Of a DNA stretch of 64,000 nt, positions 25,386 through 32,484 are shown piece after piece. The notes under the pieces are model-generated. The model searched no databases. It was not told the origin of the DNA and saw only the letters and a program-made list of their open reading frames with translations. The position numbers and the translations under genes are program-made. Origin of the DNA: Oscillospiraceae bacterium (GTDB taxonomy: Bacteria; Bacillota; Clostridia; Oscillospirales; Oscillospiraceae); the NCBI GenBank assembly GCA_017624715.1, contig JAGAMN010000016.1, positions 1 to 64,000 of the forward strand. The letters are read 5' to 3'. The number at the start of each line of letters is the position of its first letter. Positions within the stretch are counted from its first letter, which is position 1.

Positions 25386-27860
25386 TTACAAACCAAACTC
25401 CGGGCCAATCACAGAAATGGCATTTTTCGTCGAATAGTTATCCTGAATATAGCCAATGCAATTTCGGCTCATTTCTTCCAGCTTAGATGCATCGCCATAC
25501 AGCTCTGCCATCTTTTTCGCCATAGCCTTTGCATCGTCTTCGATCAGAATGGCTTTCTCTGCATTGGGAATACCCTCTGCACCAATGGTCGTTGTCACAA
25601 CTGGTGCGCCATAGCGCATTGCCTCCACGACCTTACCCTTGATACCTGCACCATAGCGCAATGGCACCAGAGAAATCCGGGAGTTCCGATAGAACCATTC
25701 CAACTGTTCATCCGTCACAAAACCTTCCATGATCAGATGGTCATTTTCCAGTGACAGAATCTCCTTGGGGGCGTTAGAACCCAGGATGTGGATCTTCACA
25801 TCCGGCAGATACTTCAAAAGCTCCGGTAGGATCTCTTCTGCGATCCACTTCACCGCATCCACATTGGGCCTATGGCTGAAGCCGCCAATGAACATAATGT
25901 CCTTACGGCTATCAAAATCATAGCCGTCCCAAGTGACATTGTCAAAAATGTAGGCAGGAATCGCCTTAACTTGGATCTTCGGATCAATGCTATGAACCTC
26001 ATCCACTTCCACGTAAGAAGGATAATAGGCCATATCCGCCTTGCTCATCAGGGACAGTTCCTTGTTCTTCCAATCCGCAGCAGAATCCTTCAGGGACAAA
26101 TCGCCGGTAATCTCAAATTCCCGCATTTCCCGCAGGAATGCCAGGTCGTGACCGTAATATACGATCTTTGCCTTGGTGTTCTGGCGTAGGAAATCCAAGT
26201 ACTTCGGCGCAATGTGAGGCCGATTCAGGAACACATAGTCGATATGCTCCCCATTTTCTCTGACCCAGTCCTTCCAGCTCTTGGCATACTGAGCACCGTA
26301 GAGAACCTCAATCCCCAACTGCTGCAATGCCGTGGTGTAAGGCTCGTGCTGATAGAAATTGTCGCCAATAAACTTAACATTAAAGCCCGCCTGGACAAAA
26401 AGACGCAGATACTGGTAAACCGTCCGGCTTCCTGCATCCCGATCAAAATGCGGTACATAGTGATCGATCATCAGCAGAGTTTTCTTGTTGTAGGAATAAT
26501 CCCGAGCCTGGAACACATTTTCACCGTTCTCGGGATGCTTCTGCAGTTCCTCCGCCCACTTCTCACGGAATTTTTTGGCATTGACCACCTGGTACTGTTT
26601 CTGACCGGAACTGGTATCTGTGCCGTTGGAAACACCCTCAAAATGCACTACCACAGACTTCGGCTGATACATGACCCGGTAACCCAATTTGCGTACCGTA
26701 AACGCCAGGTCGCTGTCTTCGCAATAAGCAGGGGCAAAATCATCGTCAAAGCCGCCGATCTGCTCCCACAAAGCACGGCTGAGCATGATGGCCGCACCGG
26801 AGATATAGTCGACTTGCTTCACATAGTTAAATTGGGGCAATGCAGGATTTTGCCGATTTCCGAAATTCCAGGCAGAACCGTCTTTCCACAGTATACCACC
26901 TGCCTCCTGCAGCAATCCGTCGGGATAGATGAGCTTAGAACCCACCATGCCGATATCGTCTGCGCTTTCGATCAATGTCACCAGGGGCTCCAGCCAATCC
27001 GGCTGTACCTGGGTGTCATTGTTCAGGAACAAAACATACTGCCCCTTGGCATACTGGGCTGCATGGTTGCAGTTGCGCAGAAAACGCAGATTCTCCGCAT
27101 TGGTTACGCAGGTAACGCCGGGCAGGATCTCCTCAATTTTTTGGGTGAGATCCGTAGAACAGTCGTTGGCGATAATGATCTCATAGGAAATATCGCCGCT
27201 GTTGCGAACGATGGAACAAACACAGTGATAGGTATACTCAAACTGATTGTATACCGGAATCACGATTGAAACCTTGGGATCATCCCATTGGGGCACCTGC
27301 ACCACAGGGTAATCCTTTTGGGCTTTCTTTCTGTCCAGTTCCACCGGAACGATCTGCGGCACAATCACATCAATGGTCGACGGTGCAGGCTCGCCGGTAA
27401 TGTTGCTATGAATCAGCAGCTTAATTCCCTCAATATTGCCTTTTCTCAACAAACGGAAAAATTTCTTGAATTTCCGGAAAGAAAGGCTCTTGAGAAACTT
27501 AACCGGATGTCTGACCATGGACCAGAGCAACCGCAGCGCCAAAGCGCGCTTGCTACCAATCGGCACAAAGAATCGTGCAGTACCGGTAAAAATCCGGCCT
27601 ATCTTCCAGGTGCGGCTATTGCGCAACCCCTGGACCTCCACAAGCAGCGCATTTTCCTTATCCCGCAGCTGCTTATTTTCTGCCTCGCAGCTTGCCAGTT
27701 CGTGGCTTAACTGCTCATATTTCGCTTCCTCTGCCGCAAGCGCCTTCTGCAAGCGCTCACATTCTTCCTCCGCATATTCTAAGCGCTGGCGAAGGGTCTG
27801 CTCCGTTTCCACTTTCTGCTTATCTACATCAAAAAGTGAGTTTTTATCTAGTATTGCCAT
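25386..27860 (-). CDS. Large three-part glycosyltransferase (coiled coil, GT2, GT4-like)
   Basis: An 824-residue protein. Residues 15-75 form a heptad-rich coiled coil (EQTLRQRLEYAEEECERLQ). Residues about 190-430 are a family 2 domain: VSIVIPVYNQFEYT, IIANDCSTDLT, LFLNNDTQVQPDW (DxD-like NDT), CEDSDLAFTVRKLGYR. Residues about 480-820 are a second, GT-B type transferase (MFIGGFSHRPNVDAVKW, VKIHILGSNAPKEI, LVPLRYGAGIKGKVVEA). Two catalytic domains suggest it adds two sugars in sequence, as in heptose- or rhamnose-containing O-glycans (inference). It is downstream of the exporter genes and followed 16 bp later by hddA. Confidence 0.88.
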   Translation of the reverse strand: MAILDKNSLFDVDKQKVETEQTLRQRLEYAEEECERLQKALAAEEAKYEQLSHELASCEAENKQLRDKENALLVEVQGLRNSRTWKIGRIFTGTARFFVPIGSKRALALRLLWSMVRHPVKFLKSLSFRKFKKFFRLLRKGNIEGIKLLIHSNITGEPAPSTIDVIVPQIVPVELDRKKAQKDYPVVQVPQWDDPKVSIVIPVYNQFEYTYHCVCSIVRNSGDISYEIIIANDCSTDLTQKIEEILPGVTCVTNAENLRFLRNCNHAAQYAKGQYVLFLNNDTQVQPDWLEPLVTLIESADDIGMVGSKLIYPDGLLQEAGGILWKDGSAWNFGNRQNPALPQFNYVKQVDYISGAAIMLSRALWEQIGGFDDDFAPAYCEDSDLAFTVRKLGYRVMYQPKSVVVHFEGVSNGTDTSSGQKQYQVVNAKKFREKWAEELQKHPENGENVFQARDYSYNKKTLLMIDHYVPHFDRDAGSRTVYQYLRLFVQAGFNVKFIGDNFYQHEPYTTALQQLGIEVLYGAQYAKSWKDWVRENGEHIDYVFLNRPHIAPKYLDFLRQNTKAKIVYYGHDLAFLREMREFEITGDLSLKDSAADWKNKELSLMSKADMAYYPSYVEVDEVHSIDPKIQVKAIPAYIFDNVTWDGYDFDSRKDIMFIGGFSHRPNVDAVKWIAEEILPELLKYLPDVKIHILGSNAPKEILSLENDHLIMEGFVTDEQLEWFYRNSRISLVPLRYGAGIKGKVVEAMRYGAPVVTTTIGAEGIPNAEKAILIEDDAKAMAKKMAELYGDASKLEEMSRNCIGYIQDNYSTKNAISVIGPEFGL

Positions 27861-27917
27861 CAGCGTTCTCCTTTCTGAGGATCTGCAACACGCTGAAGTT
27901 GCAGCATTTTACGGCCA

Positions 27918-29024
27918 TTAATTACCGTCGGTGTCCTCCAAGAGGACAGATAGCTTTCTTACATCGTTACCCGGAGACCGGGAGAAATTGCTGTTAATAT
28001 ATACCGTTACAATGGTATCTGGCTTGCCCTGGATCTCAAAGCTTGTATGCTCTTCCTGGATGGCAATCACAATCGGGTCTTCATCACCGTTACAATCCAG
28101 GGTGATCCTTACTTTCTCGTTGCCTGTCAGATCATTGAAAGGACACAGCAGCGAGCCGGACACCAATCCCATAGGACCGGTTTTGATCTTATAAGAGCCC
28201 TCCGGAGGCAGCCAGTTGTCCGGATACATAGTGATCCGCTGAATATCATCCTTATGGCAGCCGATCTCGAACTTAGGCGCATTATCAAAATCGATTAGGC
28301 CCTCATAGGCATCGCAAACCATCTGGGGGTCGCCGTCCATCACCACTCTGCCATGATCCAGCCAGACGACTCGGTCGCACATGCTGCGAATCTGACCCAA
28401 CACATGGGACACCATCAGCACTGTCGTGCCGCCGCTCATCATTTCCCGCATCCGGGTTTCACTTTTCTGGCGAAAATGACTGTCACCAACGGATAGGATC
28501 TCGTCAACGATCAGGATCTCCGGATCGATCTGTGTAGCGATAGAGAAAGCAAGACGCATCATCATACCGGAAGAAAAGGTACGCACGGGCTGATCAATGA
28601 ACCGCTCCAGCTCAGAGAACTTAACGATATCATCAAATTTGCTGTCCAAAAAGGCCTTGCTGTATCCTAAGATTGCGCCATTGAGATAGATATTCTCTCT
28701 GGCTGTCAAATCCTGGTCAAAACCAGCACCCAACTCCAGCATGGGCGCAATATTGCCGTAAATGTCGATCTTACCGCCTGTAGGTTTCAGAACACCGGCG
28801 ATCATCTTCAGCAATGTGGACTTACCTGCACCGTTTCTGCCAATGATACCGCAGACCTCACCCCGCTTGATCTGGATGCTGACATTGTCTACCGCACGGA
28901 AGTGATCGTAGTGGAGTTTACCCTTTAACAGATTCACGAAAAATTCCTTAAAGCTATTGGTATTTTCGTGATCCACATGGAAGTCCATTGTAGCTTCCTG
29001 AATATCAATCATAATATCTGACAT
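27918..29024 (-). CDS. Polysaccharide ABC exporter ATPase (Wzt/TagH type)
   Basis: A 368-residue ATPase. The nucleotide domain (about 1-245) has Walker A GIIGRNGAGKSTLLKMI, signature TFSSGMMMRLAFS, Walker B ILIVDEILSVGD and the switch His in VSHVLG. The C-terminal 120 residues form a beta-rich extension like the Wzt carbohydrate-binding domain, which selects a finished glycan chain before export. It is paired with the permease gene 9 bp upstream. A TagH-like teichoic acid exporter is the alternative reading. Confidence 0.92.
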   Translation of the reverse strand: MSDIMIDIQEATMDFHVDHENTNSFKEFFVNLLKGKLHYDHFRAVDNVSIQIKRGEVCGIIGRNGAGKSTLLKMIAGVLKPTGGKIDIYGNIAPMLELGAGFDQDLTARENIYLNGAILGYSKAFLDSKFDDIVKFSELERFIDQPVRTFSSGMMMRLAFSIATQIDPEILIVDEILSVGDSHFRQKSETRMREMMSGGTTVLMVSHVLGQIRSMCDRVVWLDHGRVVMDGDPQMVCDAYEGLIDFDNAPKFEIGCHKDDIQRITMYPDNWLPPEGSYKIKTGPMGLVSGSLLCPFNDLTGNEKVRITLDCNGDEDPIVIAIQEEHTSFEIQGKPDTIVTVYINSNFSRSPGNDVRKLSVLLEDTDGN

Positions 29025-29033
29025 ACTGCCACC

Positions 29034-29813
29034 TCAGATATACAGAATAAAATTGCGCTTGAGCTTACGGAATACAGCATAGCCAATCAGCAGGAAGCTC
29101 ACGCAATAGCCAAAGCAGAAACCAAAGCATTGCAGCGAAGGCAGCGCGCCCTCCAGCACAAGCGTGCGGAAGAAGGTCACATACTGGAACATCGGATTCA
29201 AGCTGTAAATTCCCATCCACTCAGCCGGAATGATCTCCACAGGATAGAACAGCGGTGTCAAATACATCCACAGGACGATCACCACACCGTACAAAAATTG
29301 CGTATCCCGGAAATAAACCATCAGGGAGGACAGGATCAATCCAATACCGATCGCAAAACCGATGAGCATCACATACATCACTGGGATCAGCAGATGATAG
29401 GGGTTCAGCTGCAGTCCCTGAATGAAGATGATCAAATACAGTGCAAGCGTGGAGAAGCAAAGGTTGATACAAGATGACAGCACCTTTGCCACTGGGAACA
29501 CATAAGTCGGTATATAAACCTTTGTAATCAGGGAAGCGCTGCCGGTAATGGAGGTCAACGCAGCCTGCGTTGCCTCAGAGAAGAAGTTAAACGTCACCGT
29601 ACCGATCAACAAATACACTGCGTAATTATCCACATCCCACTTAAAAATGTTCGCAAACACGATATACTGTACCGACATTGTTAACAGCGGGTTGAGCATG
29701 CTCCAAAGCACACCCAAAATACTGCGTTTATACCGCGTCTTAAAATCCCGGCTCACAAGCTGTGACAGCAGGAATCGGTATTTCATCATGCCGTCAATAC
29801 TGTTTTTAATCAT
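29034..29813 (-). CDS. Polysaccharide ABC exporter permease (Wzm/TagG type)
   Basis: A protein of the ABC-2 permease family with about six membrane helices (SILGVLWSMLNPLLTMSVQY near the start; LYGVVIVLWMYLTPLFYPVE near the middle). With the downstream ATPase it moves a lipid-linked glycan across the membrane. The open frame extends to 29879, but a start there would lie about 5 nt from the predicted transcription start. The ATG at 29813 (MIKNSIDGMMKYRFLLSQLV) has AAAGGA upstream and leaves a leader of about 70 nt, so I prefer a 259-residue product. First gene of the minus-strand operon. Confidence 0.9.
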   Translation of the reverse strand: MIKNSIDGMMKYRFLLSQLVSRDFKTRYKRSILGVLWSMLNPLLTMSVQYIVFANIFKWDVDNYAVYLLIGTVTFNFFSEATQAALTSITGSASLITKVYIPTYVFPVAKVLSSCINLCFSTLALYLIIFIQGLQLNPYHLLIPVMYVMLIGFAIGIGLILSSLMVYFRDTQFLYGVVIVLWMYLTPLFYPVEIIPAEWMGIYSLNPMFQYVTFFRTLVLEGALPSLQCFGFCFGYCVSFLLIGYAVFRKLKRNFILYI

Positions 29814-29889
29814 AAACCTTGATTCCTTTCGGTATGAATCGCCAATAGGCGTTTCTGAGTAATAGTTATAAAACCCCATAATCCTAATT

Positions 29890-29918
29890 ATTATACACGC
29901 TTAACGGTAATATGTCAA
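29890..29918 (-). promoter_or_regulatory. Promoter of the exporter/heptose operon
   Basis: Perfect consensus TTGACA (29913-29918) and TATAAT (29890-29895), 17 bp apart on the minus strand. It should be strong and constitutive unless an unseen factor acts on it. Confidence 0.8.
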
Positions 29919-29934
29919 CTTTCGATTCATCATG

Positions 29935-29963
29935 CTCACAGGTGTTGACAGCCGTCGTATAAT
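29935..29963 (+). promoter_or_regulatory. Possible promoter of ybaK
   Basis: A perfect -10 TATAAT (29958-29963) is preceded at 17 bp by CTCACA (29935-29940, 4 of 6 matches). A nearby TTGACA at 29945 is only 7 bp away and cannot pair with it. The implied 5' leader is under 10 nt, so the gene may be nearly leaderless. Confidence 0.4.
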
Positions 29964-29978
29964 GGTATTGGTGATACT

Positions 29979-30452
29979 ATGGCAAACAAAACAAATGCAG
30001 TCCGCCTGATCGAGCAAGCCGGCATCCCCTGCCGGGAGGCATTTTACGAATTTGACGAAAATGACTTAAAAGGCACCCACGCCGCCCACGCCATGCAAAT
30101 GCCTGAAGAGCAGGTGTTCAAGACCCTGGTCGCCCGGGGCGAGCGCACCGGCATCCATGTTTTCTGCATTCCCGTGTGCTGTGAGCTGGACCTAAAAAAG
30201 GCCGCCAAAGCTGCCGGCGATAAGAACATGGAAATGGTAGCTGTTAAGGAGCTGTTAGGTCTGACCGGGTATATCCGTGGCGGCTGCAGCCCCGTAGGCA
30301 TGAAAAAGAAATACCCCACCCATATTGACGAAATTTGCATACTCTGCGATGAGATCGCCGTATCCGCCGGTGAACGAGGGCACCAGATGATCCTGGATCC
30401 CCAAGCCCTGGCAGACCTGATCGGCGCCCAAATCGCTGACATAACCAAATAA
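29979..30452 (+). CDS. ybaK: YbaK/EbsC-type aminoacyl-tRNA deacylase
   Basis: A 157-residue protein of the YbaK family, which hydrolyses Cys-tRNA(Pro) and related mischarged tRNAs. Seen: KTNAVRLIEQAGIPCREAFY at the start, VFKTLVARGER, the Lys-containing ELDLKKAAKAAG segment, GYIRGGCSPVGMKKKYPTHI and SAGERGHQMILDP. It is divergent from the exporter operon and followed by the TSCPD gene, 18 bp apart. Confidence 0.93.
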   Translation: MANKTNAVRLIEQAGIPCREAFYEFDENDLKGTHAAHAMQMPEEQVFKTLVARGERTGIHVFCIPVCCELDLKKAAKAAGDKNMEMVAVKELLGLTGYIRGGCSPVGMKKKYPTHIDEICILCDEIAVSAGERGHQMILDPQALADLIGAQIADITK

Positions 30453-30470
30453 GGAAAGGAACATATCATT

Positions 30471-30722
30471 ATGCAGTACGAATACACAACCAAAGGCACC
30501 TGCTCCCGGAGCATCCTGTTTGAAATCGAGGACGGCAAGCTGAAGAATGTCCAGTACATCGGCGGCTGCAACGGCAACCTGAAGGGCATCGGCGCCCTCG
30601 TCGAAGGCATGGATGTTGACGCGGTCATTGCACGGCTGGAGGGCATCTCCTGCGGCGGTAAGCCCACCTCTTGCCCCGACCAGCTGGCTACCGCTCTGAA
30701 GCAGATCAAGGCCGGCGAATAA
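30471..30722 (+). CDS. TSCPD domain protein (TIGR03905-like)
   Basis: An 83-residue protein matching the small TSCPD family. It has YTTKGTCSRSILFEIEDGKL, a GGCNGNLKGIGALVEGM turn, and GISCGGKPTSCPDQLATAL with the name-giving Thr-Ser-Cys-Pro-Asp. The domain also occurs at the end of some ribonucleotide reductases; the stand-alone form has no assigned reaction. The four cysteines suggest metal or cofactor binding. It is probably co-transcribed with ybaK. Confidence 0.85.
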   Translation: MQYEYTTKGTCSRSILFEIEDGKLKNVQYIGGCNGNLKGIGALVEGMDVDAVIARLEGISCGGKPTSCPDQLATALKQIKAGE

Positions 30723-30736
30723 GCGGTACCCAAATG

Positions 30737-30790
30737 GCTCCCTTGTGTAAAGGGAGCTGTTACGCGATCAGCGTGACTGAGGGATTGTCA
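30737..30790. repeat. Intergenic palindromic element
   Basis: A hairpin GCTCCCTT/AAAGGGAGC is followed by a second small hairpin around ACGC-GATCA-GCGT and then TGACTGAGGGATTG. The same layout is, from memory, a widespread intergenic repeat in gut Oscillospirales genomes. Only this one copy is visible here. Confidence 0.4.
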
Positions 30791-30799
30791 TACTAAAAT

Positions 30800-30836
30800 G
30801 TCCACAGCCATTAACCTAAGGCTGTGGACTTTTTTA
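30800..30836 (+). terminator. Terminator after ybaK-TSCPD
   Basis: A 10-bp stem GTCCACAGCC/GGCTGTGGAC followed by TTTTTT on the plus strand. It abuts the stop of the convergent radical SAM gene and may serve both. Confidence 0.75.
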
Positions 30837-31844
30837 TATGTTTGGATATGTCCGTATGCTAAAACTGTGTCGCTCCTCATTCATATCATGCACATTGACA
30901 GGATGCTCACTCAGATAGCGTTTCTGCCATTGCAAAACCAGATCACGATAGCGGAACAATTGTTGATTGTCCTTTCTTCCATAAGTATTAGCAAGCTGCG
31001 CCACGGAAGGAATGGCCGCATAGTAGGCATCATCCATCTCCTCCAACTCACGAATAATCTCGGCAGGCTCCATTGCTTCCAACCGATCAATATTATCCGG
31101 CATCAGTGCCAGCGTCAAAGACCGGCTTTCCGCTTCCGGGAGCAATCCAAGGGCAAGCCATTCTGCCTCTGTTCTGTGGGGGACACGCATAAAGTTATGC
31201 TTTACAATTCCGGGCAGACGGTCATATGTCTGTCTTGTCAGCCGCAGGTGAGCCATTGCCGCTCCCCTGCCCTTGTCGTGCGGTAAAAATACAGAATAAC
31301 TTTTTATCAGATACTGTGAAAGCAGTTCAAACAGGCTTTCCATTTGGTCTGCATTTTCTTCGGTTAATGCTACGCTGACAGATACCGGCAATCCCGTTTC
31401 ATTGGCTTTGTGCAGAATGCGGAGGAGATATGCAAAATCCCCTTTTCTTCCTGCAAAGCGGTCGTGATATTCCCGCAGTCCATAGAAGGACAGATCGATG
31501 AGACGAATTCCCCAGCTCTTGATCTGTTGTAGCAGCAAACCTATCTCTTCCTCGGATCGCATCTTCAATCCATTAAATTGCAAGAAATCATACCATGGAG
31601 CGTGCTTTCTGACAAAAGCAATATGCTCACCAAGCTGAGAAAACTCGTTGCAGTAACCCACATAGAAAAGTCCACCCAGTTCCGGCCGTTCTTTTCTCAG
31701 CCAACTATAAAATTTGTCAGCAAACGCCTTGCTTCTGGCATAATCTACACCCGTGGAACAGTGCTGAGATGATAACAAGCAATGTCTGCATCCACAATGA
31801 CAAGGTACGCAGAGATTTTCAATACTGACCGATGTTGTTTTCAT
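30834..31844 (-). CDS. Radical SAM protein of unknown function
   Basis: A protein of about 336 residues. Its N-terminus carries CVPCHCGCRHC, within which CHCGCRHC is the CxxxCxxC iron-sulfur motif of radical SAM enzymes. The middle looks like a partial TIM barrel (FYVGYCNEFSQLGEHIAFV, IRLIDLSFYGLREYHDRFAG, LPVSVSVALTEENADQM). No C-terminal SPASM-type cysteine cluster is present, and no precursor peptide gene lies beside it. I place the start at the ATG at 31844 (MKTTSVSIENL, after GGGGAT). The frame continues upstream to a TTG inside a GC-rich hairpin, which is less likely. It lies downstream of engB. The reaction is unknown. Confidence 0.75.
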   Translation of the reverse strand: MKTTSVSIENLCVPCHCGCRHCLLSSQHCSTGVDYARSKAFADKFYSWLRKERPELGGLFYVGYCNEFSQLGEHIAFVRKHAPWYDFLQFNGLKMRSEEEIGLLLQQIKSWGIRLIDLSFYGLREYHDRFAGRKGDFAYLLRILHKANETGLPVSVSVALTEENADQMESLFELLSQYLIKSYSVFLPHDKGRGAAMAHLRLTRQTYDRLPGIVKHNFMRVPHRTEAEWLALGLLPEAESRSLTLALMPDNIDRLEAMEPAEIIRELEEMDDAYYAAIPSVAQLANTYGRKDNQQLFRYRDLVLQWQKRYLSEHPVNVHDMNEERHSFSIRTYPNI

Positions 31845-31892
31845 ATCAATCCCCATATGTGTCGTGCCGCCCAAAGGGGCGGCACATAGATA

Positions 31893-32477
31893 TTATTCCT
31901 TCACAACGCTCAAAATGTGCCGCAGCAGCTCTTCCCTGCCATTTCCCTTCTCCGCAGAGAACGGAATCACCGGACAGTCTTCCGGCAGTTCCAGATCCTG
32001 GCGAATGGTAGCCAAATTCGGCTCCAGCTCACTCTTTTTCAGCTTATCCATCTTGTTGGCCACAACCACAAACCGGCAGCCGCTGTCCATAAACCAGCGA
32101 GCCATGGTAATGTCGTTGTTCGTAGGCGGATGCCGGTAATCCACGATCAGAATACCCAGATCGATTCGCCCGGCAGCAAAATAATCCTCCATCAATTTGC
32201 TCCAACGGTCACGCTCAGACTGAGAAACCTTGGCGTAGCCATAGCCCGGCAGATCCACAAAATAGCACTTGCTGTCCACCGTAAAGTAGTTGACATGGAT
32301 GGTTTTTCCAGGCTTATCGCCGACTCTTGCAAAATTCTTCCGCTGCAGCAGCCGGTTAATGACCGAGGACTTGCCCACATTGGATTTGCCTGCAAAAGCA
32401 ATCTCCGGCAGCCGATTTCCCGGGAAATTCTTGGGATTGGCCGCAGAGGTCAGAAACTCTGCTTTCTGTAAGTTCAT
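31893..32477 (-). CDS. engB: Ribosome biogenesis GTPase EngB (YsxC)
   Basis: A 194-residue TrmE-Era-EngA-EngB-type GTPase needed for 50S assembly. Motifs: FAGKSNVGKSSVINRLL (G1), GKTIHVNYF (G2), VDLPGYGYAKV (G3), VANKMDKL (G4) and PFSAEKGNG (G5). The ATG at 32477 (MNLQKAEFLTSA) follows GAGGTG; the frame upstream overlaps the end of lon. It closes the tig-clpP-clpX-lon-engB cluster, a conserved Firmicute order. Confidence 0.95.
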   Translation of the reverse strand: MNLQKAEFLTSAANPKNFPGNRLPEIAFAGKSNVGKSSVINRLLQRKNFARVGDKPGKTIHVNYFTVDSKCYFVDLPGYGYAKVSQSERDRWSKLMEDYFAAGRIDLGILIVDYRHPPTNNDITMARWFMDSGCRFVVVANKMDKLKKSELEPNLATIRQDLELPEDCPVIPFSAEKGNGREELLRHILSVVKE

Positions 32478-32484
32478 AGGCACC

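Noticed and set aside
29945-29963. TTGACA near TATAAT upstream of ybaK as a promoter
   Set aside because: The boxes are only 7 bp apart, far too close for sigma-A; a weaker -35 further upstream fits better.
30834-31874. Peptide-maturation (sactipeptide or similar) cluster
   Set aside because: Only a radical SAM gene is present; no precursor peptide, transporter or SPASM domain is adjacent.
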